Positions 31,142-40,123 of a stretch of 46,963 bases of DNA are shown here, one piece after another. Positions within the stretch are counted from its first letter, which is position 1. The number at the start of each line of letters is the position of its first letter. Both the position numbers and the translations under genes were made by a program. The stretch spans positions 1 through 46,963 of the forward strand of contig JAFUWF010000010.1 of the NCBI GenBank assembly GCA_017483575.1. Reading direction: 5' to 3'. The notes below the pieces were generated by a model that searched no databases, was not told the DNA's origin, and saw only the letters and a list, made by a program, of their open reading frames with translations. Source of the stretch: Bacteroidales bacterium. Lineage in GTDB: Bacteria; Bacteroidota; Bacteroidia; Bacteroidales; P3.

Positions 31142-32788
31142 CTATTTGTTGCGGATGGCTTCCAGGTGTTCTCTCAGGGTGTCGCTCTTGGGGTCGAGGC
31201 GCACGGCCTTCTCCATCAGCGGCAACGCCTCGCGGTCGCGACCGAGGAGGTGGAGTATCCAGGCGTAGGTGTCAAGGTTGTTGGCGTTGTCCGGCTGGGC
31301 CTCGATGGTGCGGCGGCTCATGCGCTCGGCCTTCTCCAGCTGCGTGTTCTGCTCGGAGAGGTAGTAGGCGTAGTTGTTCAGCGTGCCCATGTCGTCCGGC
31401 CGCAGGGCCAGGCAGCGGTCGAAGGCCTGCCAGGCTTTGTCGTACTGCCCTGTGCGGTAGTAGGCTTCGCCCATCAGTCCGTAGGTCTCCGCCTCGAGGT
31501 ATCCCTTGCTGAAGCCCCAGCGCGCGGCGGTCTCCAGCTCGCGCAGGGCCTCGTCGTAGCGCTCGGCCAGGACGGCCTGCTGCGCCAACATGAAGTGGGG
31601 CATCGTGTGCACCGGGAAGAGGGCCGCGGCGCGGCGGGCGTAGCGCCCCAGGTCCGCCTCGCGCTCCGGGGTGGCGCTGAGGCTGATCAGCAGCAGCTCC
31701 CACACCTCGTACATGCTGCTGTCCCGCTGCAGGGCCAGCTCCATCTGGCGCGCCGCCTCGGGGTAGCGCTGCTGGTTGAAGAGCACGTTGCCGTAGAAGG
31801 CGGCAAACTCTGTGCTGTCCGCGCAGTCGGCCATGGCCTTGTCCATCAGGCGGAAGGTCGTGGCGCTGCGGGAACCGAAGAACTCCTCGTTGCTGTAGAA
31901 CGAGCCCAGGAGCTGCAGCTTGCTCTTGCCGTCGAGGGCGGGGTTGTCGAATGCCCGCACCATCTCGCTGTCGGCCTCGGCGGCGTTGCCCACGGCCTTG
32001 TAGTATTCGGCCAGCTGTATGTGTATGTACGGGTCGTCGGGATCGGCCTCGAGGATGCGGTCGTAGTAGGTCTTGGCCTTCGAATAGCGTTTCTGCTGCA
32101 TGTTCATCTCGGCCAGGATGGCGTTGCTCTGCTTGTCGCCCGGCACGGCCTTGGCCAGGGCCTCCACCTCAGCCATGGCCTTCTCCGGCTTGCCGGCGGC
32201 GTTCCACAGCTTGGCTTTCTGCATCGAGATGGGCTCCGTGACGCCTATGCGCTTCTCCACGCGGTTGAGCACCTCCACGGCCTTCGTCAGGTTGCCCGAG
32301 GCGATGTACTGGTTCGAGAGCTCGTAGTAGTAGTCCAGCACCTCGGGGTTCTGGCGCACGATGGTCTCCCAGGTGTCCAGCAGCCCCCGGCTGTCGCCCT
32401 TCATCTGCTGCGTCATGGCCAGGGCCAGGAGGTACCACACGTTGTCGCCCTTCAGGGCCACAGCCCGGCGGGCGCAGGCCTCGGCGCTGTCCGTCCAGCC
32501 TCGCTGGGCCAACAGCTGGCTCATGCCGTACCATGCGGCGCCGCATCCCGGATGCTTCTCCACGGTGCGGGCATAGGCCTCCAGGGCCTCGTCGGCGCGC
32601 TCGGTCTCCTGCAGCGCCAGGGCGTCGATGAGCATGCCGTCCTCGGCCAGCTGCTCCTCCGTCACCTCGCGTATCGGCGGCCGCTCGAAGGGATTGGCCT
32701 TGCCCACGGCGGCCTTCTTGCCGCTGCCGCATCCCGTAGCAGCTACCGTCGCGGCAACCATCAGCACCAGTATCGCTTTTTTATACAT
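31142..32788 (-). CDS. Tetratricopeptide-repeat lipoprotein
   Basis: A 548-residue lipoprotein with lipobox VAATGC at residues about 15-20, then TPR units across almost the whole length, for example DEALEAYARTVEKHPGCGAA, AKTYYDRILEADPDDPYIHI and YDKAWQAFDRCLALRPDD. It is probably attached to the outer membrane facing the periplasm and acts as a scaffold. It is the first gene of the minus-strand run with DUF4292, the LolA-like gene and tadA. In many relatives dut precedes it and a peptidoglycan M23 peptidase follows; neither is here. A purine-rich AAAAGGAAAG precedes the ATG. Confidence 0.9.
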   Translation of the reverse strand: MYKKAILVLMVAATVAATGCGSGKKAAVGKANPFERPPIREVTEEQLAEDGMLIDALALQETERADEALEAYARTVEKHPGCGAAWYGMSQLLAQRGWTDSAEACARRAVALKGDNVWYLLALAMTQQMKGDSRGLLDTWETIVRQNPEVLDYYYELSNQYIASGNLTKAVEVLNRVEKRIGVTEPISMQKAKLWNAAGKPEKAMAEVEALAKAVPGDKQSNAILAEMNMQQKRYSKAKTYYDRILEADPDDPYIHIQLAEYYKAVGNAAEADSEMVRAFDNPALDGKSKLQLLGSFYSNEEFFGSRSATTFRLMDKAMADCADSTEFAAFYGNVLFNQQRYPEAARQMELALQRDSSMYEVWELLLISLSATPEREADLGRYARRAAALFPVHTMPHFMLAQQAVLAERYDEALRELETAARWGFSKGYLEAETYGLMGEAYYRTGQYDKAWQAFDRCLALRPDDMGTLNNYAYYLSEQNTQLEKAERMSRRTIEAQPDNANNLDTYAWILHLLGRDREALPLMEKAVRLDPKSDTLREHLEAIRNK

Positions 32789-32953
32789 GTCTTTCCTTTT
32801 AAATATAAATTCGCACCCATAGAAACGCAACCCTGCGCAAAATATTGTACGGAACATATAAATAAAATACACCTTCCGCACACCAACGGACGGCAGCATC
32901 CCCCGGCCTCCGCCCCCGGAATCCACCCCCGAAACAGGGTTCAAACAGCCGTT

Positions 32954-33084
32954 TTATTCGACTGTTCTTATATAGTATACATATAGTATTCATATACTTC
33001 TCATATAGTATTTATATACAGTATATGAATACTATATGAGAAGTATATGAATACTATATGTATACTATATGAATACAGTCGTAT
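32954..33084. repeat. 131-bp AT-rich palindromic element, copy 2
   Basis: The same length and structure as copy 1, centred on A33020. The arms are runs of 11-base ATATA units. On the right it continues into TTTGACCCCT (33084-33093), the reverse complement of the AGGGGTCAAA found left of copies 1 and 3. It sits between divergently transcribed genes. Confidence 0.95.
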
Positions 33085-33144
33085 TTGACCCCTGTCTGGA
33101 GGGGGTTGGATGCAGGTTGGAGAATCATAAAAAAACAAAAAAAA

Positions 33145-33175
33145 ATTGCAGTATGAAAAAAAATGCCTATATTTG
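33145..33175 (+). promoter_or_regulatory. Promoter of the 935-residue T9SS cargo gene
   Basis: ATTG (33145-33148) and TATATTTG (33168-33175) are 19 bases apart. The start codon is at 33288. Confidence 0.65.
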
Positions 33176-33287
33176 CATCGTGAAATATAGTGTGGTGAAG
33201 TGTTAAAAATATGTTGAACAAACAGAAAAACAAGAATATAGACATCGAAATTGAAAGTAATTTATTAATCATCAAAATTCAAACAAA

Positions 33288-36095
33288 ATGAAAAAAGTAC
33301 TAATGGTTTTAGGTTTTGCACTGTGCACCACCATGGCCTTTGCACAAACCGCCAAATCCCATCAAGTGGCCTATCGCGACTTCGATGAGAAGCATTTGGT
33401 GAAAGGACAGACGGAGTCGAACCAGCCTGTTGACTACAAGGCTTCTATCTTCACCAAGACCGGTGACTACGACACCGCCCGTGTTTTCCGTTTCAGCGAA
33501 TCTGAATGGGGCACCGACATCACCACCGGCACGATCCAGGCTACGGATCACATCTGGGCCAACGGCCACGACAGCGTCTTCGGCACTGCCAACTCCAACC
33601 GCGTCAACGTGAACGCTCACTCTTGGTGCCAGTGGCGTCGTTTTGCCGACACTAACACCTTCTACAACACTGTAAATACTGTCTATCCTAATAATGGTTA
33701 CCAGTACAATCCCGCTACTGTCGCTTACTACCTTGGCGCCGAGTATAACGAAGGCGATGCCGGCTATCAGGACGATGGTTTTGTGGTGCTGAACTATTCC
33801 GAGGAGGTCAGTGGTTTTGTCAACATCTACATGGAGTTTGCCAATGTCCAGCGTCAGAATGTGGGCCACATGGTTTGGGTTCACCTCAATCAGGTCTATG
33901 CCAAATACTACGACCAGTGCTTCATCGACTATTGGTTCAACAACCGTTGGAACGCCGTTGAAATCAACGTCACCGGTGTCGATGTCGAAATTAACGCCTA
34001 TGCTTCTATGAAGGCTCGCTATGCTCTGCCCACCGAGATGCTCAACGAGGCCAACATCAAGATCCGTATCCGTGCCTGCGGTCCTAGCCGTTCTGTCCGC
34101 TTCTATGGCTTCGGTTGGAACATCGACAATGTGGCCATCGCCTCCGCTACCTCCGACGAGTCCTGGAACTTCATCTCCACCACTCCCGTTGAAGGTTTCT
34201 ACGGCACCATCCCCATGGGCATGTCCCTGCCTGTCAGCTATGGCGCTCTTGTCCGCAACACCAACATCACCGACATCAACAATGCCACTATGACCCTCAA
34301 GGCCGGTACTCCTGGCAACCTCGCCAACATCCTCACCAGCCGTACTTTCAGCCTCCCCGGCAACGATGTGTACAACAATCAGAAGATGTTCATCGACGAG
34401 CGCGGTTTCATCTATGGTGGCGACACCAACTACACCTCTTGGCTCGGCTATTCCCCCAACTATGGCAACAATGAGAACCACGGCAACTACGGCCTCCGTT
34501 CGCTGCCCACTCCCGCTGCCGGTTCCTACCGCTACGCCATCTATGCTGACGGTGGCTCGCAGCACACCCTTGTCGACTCCGTGCTCTACACCGTTTCCGA
34601 CGAACTCGTCTACCCGAACGGCGACGGCGTCAACGGTTACCGTTGGGCTCGCGACAATGGCCTTCTGCCTTCCAACTCCGCCTTCAAAGTGGCTTTCACC
34701 GATGTTGATGATCAGGGGAACAAGTATATCACCCAGACTGACGAAGGCAACCACTCTGGTGCCGAGGGTTACTCCGTCCACATGAGCTACGTCACCGGTG
34801 CCACCGTTCCCACCACCGACGGTCAGCCCTGGGTGCTGAAAGGCATCGAGTATGTCCCCGCCACCGATGGTGGCAACTTCGCCGGCGAGGCTGTTATTGC
34901 TCCTATTGTCCGCTTCGAGACCTACACCGACGATGGTCAGTACCTCAGCTGGACTTCCGTGGCTACCGGTATCGAGGGCCTTGCCTTCGACCTTACCGAG
35001 GACCATCTCTCCAACCTGCCCGACACTGGCTATGTGATGCCCACCACTGGCCACATCGCCCCCTACAGCACCGTCAGCATCATGTTCCCCAACCAGCCCG
35101 AGCTTCGCCCCAACCAGGGTTATCGTTTCGGTTACACCCTGAACACTGATGCCAACTTCCACGTGGCCAGCCAGGCTACCTCCTACAAGCTCAACGATTC
35201 TACCACTGCTACCTATTCCTACAACGATGAGACCGCTCCCTATCGTCGTCAGAACACCCCCATCAGAGGCTATCAGGTCTATGTCAGCGATGCCGCTGCC
35301 GATGACGACATCACCGCTTGGAATATCAACTACTACCCCATGATTCGCCCCATCGTTGGACCTCGCGAGCCTGTCGCTACCGATCTCTTCATCTCCGACT
35401 GCTCGAACAACACTGAGGATTCCGCCTTCTCCGTGGTTACCAACTCTGAGGAGCTCTGCGGCACTGAGGGTGTCGAGTACGCCGTGGGTGGCAGCTACGT
35501 CTTCACCGTCAGAGGCGGTACGGACCACTCCGTTATCGACCACATCTATGTCAATGGCATCGAGGCTCAGATTTACGATCCCGGCGATCCCGAGCATAAC
35601 GTGGTTCCTGATGAGCCCTTCTACCTCTCCTTCTATAATACTGCCTTGAACAACGACAATGTCGACACCATTACTCAGAGAGTTCTTGCTAATGGTACTA
35701 TTGTTTATGATACCACCACTATCCTCTATCGTGGTTTCTATGTTCTCCGCTTCCCGGAGATTGCCGAGACTTCTACTCCCTATGTCATCACTGCTTCGTT
35801 CCACTATGAGGACTTTATGGATATCCCCACCAGTGGTATCGACCCCGTGGCCCCCGAGACCAGCCTGTCGCTCTATCCCAATCCTGCTACCTCCACTGTC
35901 AAGCTGTACGTCAACGGTGTCAGCGGCATGGTCAACTGCAGCATCATTGACATGAGCGGCCGCGTTGTCTACAATGCCCGCGTCAACGCCGAGAACGAGA
36001 ACACCATCAACGTGAGCAACATGCCCGCCGGTGCCTACTTCGTCCGCGTCACCAACGACACCTTCAGCAAGATCGAGAAACTCATCATCAAGTAA
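33288..36095 (+). CDS. T9SS type A sorting domain-containing secreted protein
   Basis: A 935-residue protein with a signal peptide (KKVLMVLGFALCTTMAFAQ) and a C-terminal T9SS type A domain (about 855-935: SLSLYPNPATSTVKLYV, MSGRVVYNARV, MPAGAYFVRVTN). The middle is beta-rich. The strand RFYGFGWNIDNVAIAS recalls jelly-roll domains of secreted Bacteroidota proteins, but no catalytic domain is recognised. Codons in this gene use more T-ending synonyms than its neighbours. It is probably secreted or surface-attached. It has its own promoter and a strong bidirectional terminator. Confidence 0.9.
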   Translation: MKKVLMVLGFALCTTMAFAQTAKSHQVAYRDFDEKHLVKGQTESNQPVDYKASIFTKTGDYDTARVFRFSESEWGTDITTGTIQATDHIWANGHDSVFGTANSNRVNVNAHSWCQWRRFADTNTFYNTVNTVYPNNGYQYNPATVAYYLGAEYNEGDAGYQDDGFVVLNYSEEVSGFVNIYMEFANVQRQNVGHMVWVHLNQVYAKYYDQCFIDYWFNNRWNAVEINVTGVDVEINAYASMKARYALPTEMLNEANIKIRIRACGPSRSVRFYGFGWNIDNVAIASATSDESWNFISTTPVEGFYGTIPMGMSLPVSYGALVRNTNITDINNATMTLKAGTPGNLANILTSRTFSLPGNDVYNNQKMFIDERGFIYGGDTNYTSWLGYSPNYGNNENHGNYGLRSLPTPAAGSYRYAIYADGGSQHTLVDSVLYTVSDELVYPNGDGVNGYRWARDNGLLPSNSAFKVAFTDVDDQGNKYITQTDEGNHSGAEGYSVHMSYVTGATVPTTDGQPWVLKGIEYVPATDGGNFAGEAVIAPIVRFETYTDDGQYLSWTSVATGIEGLAFDLTEDHLSNLPDTGYVMPTTGHIAPYSTVSIMFPNQPELRPNQGYRFGYTLNTDANFHVASQATSYKLNDSTTATYSYNDETAPYRRQNTPIRGYQVYVSDAAADDDITAWNINYYPMIRPIVGPREPVATDLFISDCSNNTEDSAFSVVTNSEELCGTEGVEYAVGGSYVFTVRGGTDHSVIDHIYVNGIEAQIYDPGDPEHNVVPDEPFYLSFYNTALNNDNVDTITQRVLANGTIVYDTTTILYRGFYVLRFPEIAETSTPYVITASFHYEDFMDIPTSGIDPVAPETSLSLYPNPATSTVKLYVNGVSGMVNCSIIDMSGRVVYNARVNAENENTINVSNMPAGAYFVRVTNDTFSKIEKLIIK

Positions 36096-36115
36096 GGTAA
36101 GTCCTGTTGGATACA

Positions 36116-36147
36116 GAAAAAGCCGCCCACTCGGGCGGCTTTTTTTT
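36116..36147. terminator. Bidirectional Rho-independent terminator
   Basis: GCCGCCC (36122-36128) pairs with GGGCGGC (36133-36139). Eight Ts follow on the plus strand and five on the minus strand. It serves the convergent T9SS gene and yicC. Confidence 0.9.
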
Positions 36148-36162
36148 GTTTTAATAAATCAA

Positions 36163-37023
36163 TTACAATACGTTTCCCAGCTGTTCCTTGATTTTCTCCA
36201 GCTCGTCCTTCATCTCGACGACGAGTTTCTGGATGCCCACGTGGTTGGCTTTGGAACCGGTGGTGTTGATTTCGCGGCCCATCTCCTGGGCCACGAAGCC
36301 CAGCTTCTTGCCGCAGGAGGGCTCGGAGGCCATGGTCTGGCGGAAGTAGTCGATGTGTTTCTGCAGGCGCACCTTCTCCTCGGTGATGTCGAGTTTCTCC
36401 AGATAGTAGATGAGCTCCTGCTCGAAGCGGTTGGGGTCCACCTCCACGGCAGCCTCGGCGAGGTAGCGTTTGATGCGCTCCTTGGCGGTGTCGATGCGTT
36501 CGCCCTCGAGGGCGGGGATCTGGCGCAGTTTCTCCTCGATGAGGTCCACATGCTTGTGGAAGTCCACCTCGAGCACGCCGCCCTCGTGGGCACGGAACTG
36601 GTCGCAGAGGCTGATGGCGCGTTGGAGGTCCGTGGCGGTCTGCTGCCATTCCTCGTCGCTGACCTCGTCGCTGGAGGCGCTGTTCCAGATGTCGCCCATG
36701 GCGGCCACGGTGTCGAAGATGGCGGCATTGGCCACATGGAGCCCGTTGGCCACGTCGACCAGGGCGTTGTAGCGGGCCACGAGGATGTCGCGGTTGAAGC
36801 TGGCGGCACTGGCGGCGGTGCTCTCCTCGCTGAGGATGCACTCCACCTTGCCACGCTCCAGGGCTCCGAGCATGGCCCGGATGTCCAGCTCGTGGGAACG
36901 GTAGGAGGCAGGGAGCTTGACGATGAGGTCCAGCTGTTTGCTGTTGAGGGTCTTGATTTCTATGTTCAGTTTCTTGTCGCCAAAGGTGGACTGCACCTTG
37001 GCATAGCCGGTCATTGATTTCAT
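36163..37023 (-). CDS. yicC: YicC family protein (endoribonuclease-like)
   Basis: A 286-residue YicC homologue. The start MKSMTGYAKVQ is diagnostic; the N-terminal YicC domain (NIEIKTLNSKQLDL) and the C-terminal DUF1732 (CGKKLGFVAQEMGREINTTGSKAN) are complete. E. coli YicC is an endoribonuclease affecting small RNAs. In Bacteroidota gmk and nadD often follow; here a terminator follows instead. The start overlaps the apbE stop as ATGA (37020-37023). Confidence 0.94.
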   Translation of the reverse strand: MKSMTGYAKVQSTFGDKKLNIEIKTLNSKQLDLIVKLPASYRSHELDIRAMLGALERGKVECILSEESTAASAASFNRDILVARYNALVDVANGLHVANAAIFDTVAAMGDIWNSASSDEVSDEEWQQTATDLQRAISLCDQFRAHEGGVLEVDFHKHVDLIEEKLRQIPALEGERIDTAKERIKRYLAEAAVEVDPNRFEQELIYYLEKLDITEEKVRLQKHIDYFRQTMASEPSCGKKLGFVAQEMGREINTTGSKANHVGIQKLVVEMKDELEKIKEQLGNVL

Positions 37024-38063
37024 TGTTTTACTACTAAATCCATAAATTCTTTTGTTCCATATTCTTTGAGGGTGCCGCAGGAGTCGTAGATGAAGTATAC
37101 GGCTCCTGTGCCGGGTCCGTCGGGGTGCCGGGCTATGAAGCGGCGGGCGCTGTCGAGGCCCATGACCATGTAGGCGGTGCACATGGCGTCGGCCAGCCAG
37201 CACTGCTCCTCGACGACGGAGACGCTGAGGAGGGAGTGCTGCACGGGGCGTCCGGTGGCGGGGTCGATGGTGTGGGAGTAGCGCACGCCGTCTTTCTCGT
37301 AGTATTTGCGGTAGCTGCCGGAGGTGACTACGGAGGCGTCGGTGAGGGCTATGGCGGTCTGCACGACGGGCTCGCTGTAGCGGTTCTCGGCGGGGCGTTC
37401 GATGCCCACACGCCAGGGTTTGCCGTCGGGCTTGAGGCCGCGGGAGATGACTTCGCCGCCGATGTCGACAAGGTAGCTGCCGATGCCGTGGCTCTCGAGG
37501 AGGCGCGCCACGAGGTCGGAGGCATAGCCTTGGGCGATGGCGTTGAAGTCCAGCTCGGTGTCGGGGTTCTCGCGGAAGAAACGCATGTCCTCACAGCCTA
37601 TGGCGCCGTTGGCGGCACGGAGCAGGGCGGCGAGGGTGGCGCTGTCGGGTTCGGTGCGTGCTTTGAAGCTGAAGCCCCAGGACTGTACGAGGCGCCCCAC
37701 GCGGGGATCGAAGGCTCCGTCGGTGTATTCCATGATGCGAAGGGAGTTCTGCAGGAGGAATCTGAGTATGTCGTCGAGGGTGTCGGTCTGGCCGGCGTTG
37801 ATGCGCCGCAGCAAGGAGCTGTCGACCCAGAGGGACGCCGAGCGGTCGAAGGCCAGGAGCAGGGAGTCGATCTGGGGTTGGAGGTTGCGCTGTTCGGCGT
37901 CGAAGTACTGGATGCTGTAGTAGGTGCCTTGGGCCTCGCCAGCGAGGCGCAGGGGTTCCTGGCGCTGGCAGGAGGAGAGCAGCAGGGCAGCGGCGGCCAG
38001 GGTTACCAAAAAGCGTCCGGCACGGGGGTGCCGAACGCTTTTGTTCTTAGGATATGTATTCAT
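37020..38063 (-). CDS. apbE: FAD:protein FMN transferase, lipoprotein form
   Basis: A 347-residue ApbE that attaches FMN to flavoproteins such as NqrB/C or RnfG outside the cytoplasm. Lipobox LLLSSC is at about residues 28-33. Family motifs: AQGTYYSIQYF, LDFNAIAQGYASDLV, YLVDIGGEV, DASVVTSGSYRKYY and YSHTIDPATGRP. Its ATG shares a base with the stop of the upstream T9SS cargo gene (TAATG, 38061-38065), and its own stop overlaps yicC, so the three genes form a coupled unit. No nqr or rnf gene is in the window. Confidence 0.95.
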   Translation of the reverse strand: MNTYPKNKSVRHPRAGRFLVTLAAAALLLSSCQRQEPLRLAGEAQGTYYSIQYFDAEQRNLQPQIDSLLLAFDRSASLWVDSSLLRRINAGQTDTLDDILRFLLQNSLRIMEYTDGAFDPRVGRLVQSWGFSFKARTEPDSATLAALLRAANGAIGCEDMRFFRENPDTELDFNAIAQGYASDLVARLLESHGIGSYLVDIGGEVISRGLKPDGKPWRVGIERPAENRYSEPVVQTAIALTDASVVTSGSYRKYYEKDGVRYSHTIDPATGRPVQHSLLSVSVVEEQCWLADAMCTAYMVMGLDSARRFIARHPDGPGTGAVYFIYDSCGTLKEYGTKEFMDLVVKQ

Positions 38064-39952
38064 TATTTGTTGACAATGAATTTGCGGGTGGTCTGCTCGC
38101 CGTTGGCGGTGCGGATCTGGAGGGTGTAGTTGCCGGCGGCAAGGACGCCCAGGTCGAGCTGGGTGGCGCTGGCGTTGACATCGCGACGGATGACCTGCTG
38201 GCCGATGACGTTGTAGACGATGACCTCGCTGATGCCCTCGGCGCTCTCAACATTGAGGTAGCGGCTGGTGGGGTTGGGGTAGAGGTTGACGTTGAGGCCA
38301 TCGACATCGTCGATACCCACGGTGTAGGTGATGGTGATCCAGTTGTTGGCGGTGCAGCCCTTGTTGCTGGTGGTCTCGAGGTGGATGTCGGTGTTGGCAT
38401 CGACGGTCACGGCAACGGAGTCGGCGGTGCTGAAGGGCGTGCTCTCGTTGTTCTTGAACCACTTGTAGGTGTTGTGGTCGGCGGGATTGTCAACAATCTT
38501 GAGGTTGGCCACGTTGGTGGTGTTGGGATGGAGGTGCCAGTTGCCCTCGATGGTGACCTCGGGGGTGTAGTTAATGGTGAGGTTCAGACGGCCCACGGAG
38601 TCGCAGTTGACGCTGTTGCGCGTGTTGGGGAGGACGTAGGTCTGGACGGTGGAGGAGGTGTAGGTCTGCTCGGTGAAGGGCCAGAAGTAGCTGTCGCAGG
38701 TTCTGACGGTGGTGTCGGAGTAGGACTTATGGTTGACAACGATGTGAATCCACATGGAGGTGTCGTAGCAGATGTTGGCGTTGTAGTGGTTCTGGAAGAG
38801 GAGGAGGGAGTCGACGGACTCGGTGAAGGTGTAGCGGCGGCCGTTGAAGGAGATGCTGTAGCTGTCGCACACGGTGTCGTAGACGGGGGTGGGGTTGACC
38901 TGAACATCGATGGGGGTGATGTTGACGCTGAGGGTGTGGTAGGTGATGCAGCCGGTGGTGAAGCTCTTGGAGTAGAGGGGCACGCCGTTCTCATCCTCGG
39001 TGTACACGCCGCTCTCGTAGAAGTAGGCGGTGTCGCGGGCACCGGCAATGCCGCTGCGGGAGGTGAAGCGGTACAGGTAGTAGTCGCAGGAAGAGGCCAG
39101 GACGGTGTCGTAGTTGTCGACGAGGTGCAGGTCGAGGTATTTGTTCTCGGTGCAGGTGGCGGTGGTGGTGGTCACCATCACGATGGTGTCGGTGGTGTAC
39201 AGGGTGCGGTTCTCGGACCAGGTGTAGCTACCGCAGTTGTAGACATGGTTGGTATCGTTCTGGATACCGTTGAAGCTGACGATGTGGATGGCCACGAGGC
39301 TGTCGCAGTTGCCAGCGGTCTTGACATTACCGTAGACGGTGCGGTTGGTGTCGGCGAAGGTGTAGGTGATGCCCTGCCAGTCGATACGGCAGCCGCCGAT
39401 GGTGTCGCGGACCACGACAGCGGCGGTGTCGGTGTAGGACGGGTTGATGGTGAGGTTGAGGTGGGTGTACTGGTGGCAGTCGCCGGTGCTCTCGGTGATG
39501 GTGTACTCGCCGGAGGTGGTGTATTCAACGCTGTCGAAGACGTACTTGTCGCAAGCCACGGCGGTGATGGTGTCGTGGGTCTCGCCAACGAGGGTGACCT
39601 GTACTTTGACGATGCTGTCGCAGCCGCTGACGGTGCTGAGCGTGTCGAGGAAGGTGCCGGAGGTGGTCCACGTGTGGCCGTTCAGCGAGACGCTGCAGGT
39701 GCCGTCGAGGGGGATGGCAACGGCGGTGTCAACAGCGGGCTGACTCATGGTGAGGTTGAGCACGTAGGTGTTGGAGTCGTTCTCCGGGGCGTAGAGTACC
39801 ACGGTGTCGTGATTGTAGGTGACACCGTTCATCCACGTGAAACTGCTACAGACGGTGGTGTCGATAGTTACCAAACTGCCGGCTTTGTTCTGGCCGATAG
39901 CCATAGGCATGCATGCAATAGCCAATAACAGACTCAATAATACTTTTTTCAT
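38063..39952 (-). CDS. T9SS cargo protein with eight cysteine-paired repeats
   Basis: A 629-residue protein with a signal peptide (LLSLLLAIACMPMAIGQ). It has about eight repeats of 45-60 residues, each starting near a cysteine (CDSYFWPF, CDKYVFDS, CGSYTWSE, CDYYLYRF) and ending in a second cysteine before LNLTI or IHI. Each pair could form a disulfide. The C-terminal 75 residues are a T9SS type A domain (LYPNPTSRYLNVES, NVIGQQVIRRDV, LAAGNYTLQIRT). It is probably a surface or secreted adhesive protein. It is translationally linked to apbE. The leader has a 7-bp hairpin at 40031-40054. Confidence 0.9.
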   Translation of the reverse strand: MKKVLLSLLLAIACMPMAIGQNKAGSLVTIDTTVCSSFTWMNGVTYNHDTVVLYAPENDSNTYVLNLTMSQPAVDTAVAIPLDGTCSVSLNGHTWTTSGTFLDTLSTVSGCDSIVKVQVTLVGETHDTITAVACDKYVFDSVEYTTSGEYTITESTGDCHQYTHLNLTINPSYTDTAAVVVRDTIGGCRIDWQGITYTFADTNRTVYGNVKTAGNCDSLVAIHIVSFNGIQNDTNHVYNCGSYTWSENRTLYTTDTIVMVTTTTATCTENKYLDLHLVDNYDTVLASSCDYYLYRFTSRSGIAGARDTAYFYESGVYTEDENGVPLYSKSFTTGCITYHTLSVNITPIDVQVNPTPVYDTVCDSYSISFNGRRYTFTESVDSLLLFQNHYNANICYDTSMWIHIVVNHKSYSDTTVRTCDSYFWPFTEQTYTSSTVQTYVLPNTRNSVNCDSVGRLNLTINYTPEVTIEGNWHLHPNTTNVANLKIVDNPADHNTYKWFKNNESTPFSTADSVAVTVDANTDIHLETTSNKGCTANNWITITYTVGIDDVDGLNVNLYPNPTSRYLNVESAEGISEVIVYNVIGQQVIRRDVNASATQLDLGVLAAGNYTLQIRTANGEQTTRKFIVNK

Positions 39953-40030
39953 CTTGTTAGTGTGTATTTTTTATTTATTATTATTCCTATTTGTTTTTAT
40001 ACAATCGTTTGTTGTCTAGTTTGTTGCACC

Positions 40031-40054
40031 GACAGCGGTGCGCTCTTCGCTGTC
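40031..40054 (-). promoter_or_regulatory. Leader hairpin upstream of the cysteine-repeat gene
   Basis: GACAGCG (40031-40037) pairs with CGCTGTC (40048-40054) just after the presumed transcription start. Its role is unknown. Confidence 0.35.
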
Positions 40055-40066
40055 AAGAACAACATG

Positions 40067-40074
40067 CAAAGATA
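40067..40074 (-). promoter_or_regulatory. -7 element of the cysteine-repeat T9SS gene
   Basis: TATCTTTG on the minus strand, 114 bases before the start codon at 39952. No TTTG at the standard spacing. Confidence 0.5.
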
Positions 40075-40123
40075 ACACTTTTTTTCGAAATGAACAGAAT
40101 TTAGTTGAAAAAACTATTTTTTT

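Larger units (their letters stand above)
32789..33287. other. Intergenic region between divergent genes
   Basis: It contains the 5' side of the TPR gene, palindrome copy 2 (32954-33084), and the promoter and roughly 105-base leader of the 935-residue T9SS gene. No coding frame is supported. Confidence 0.7.
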
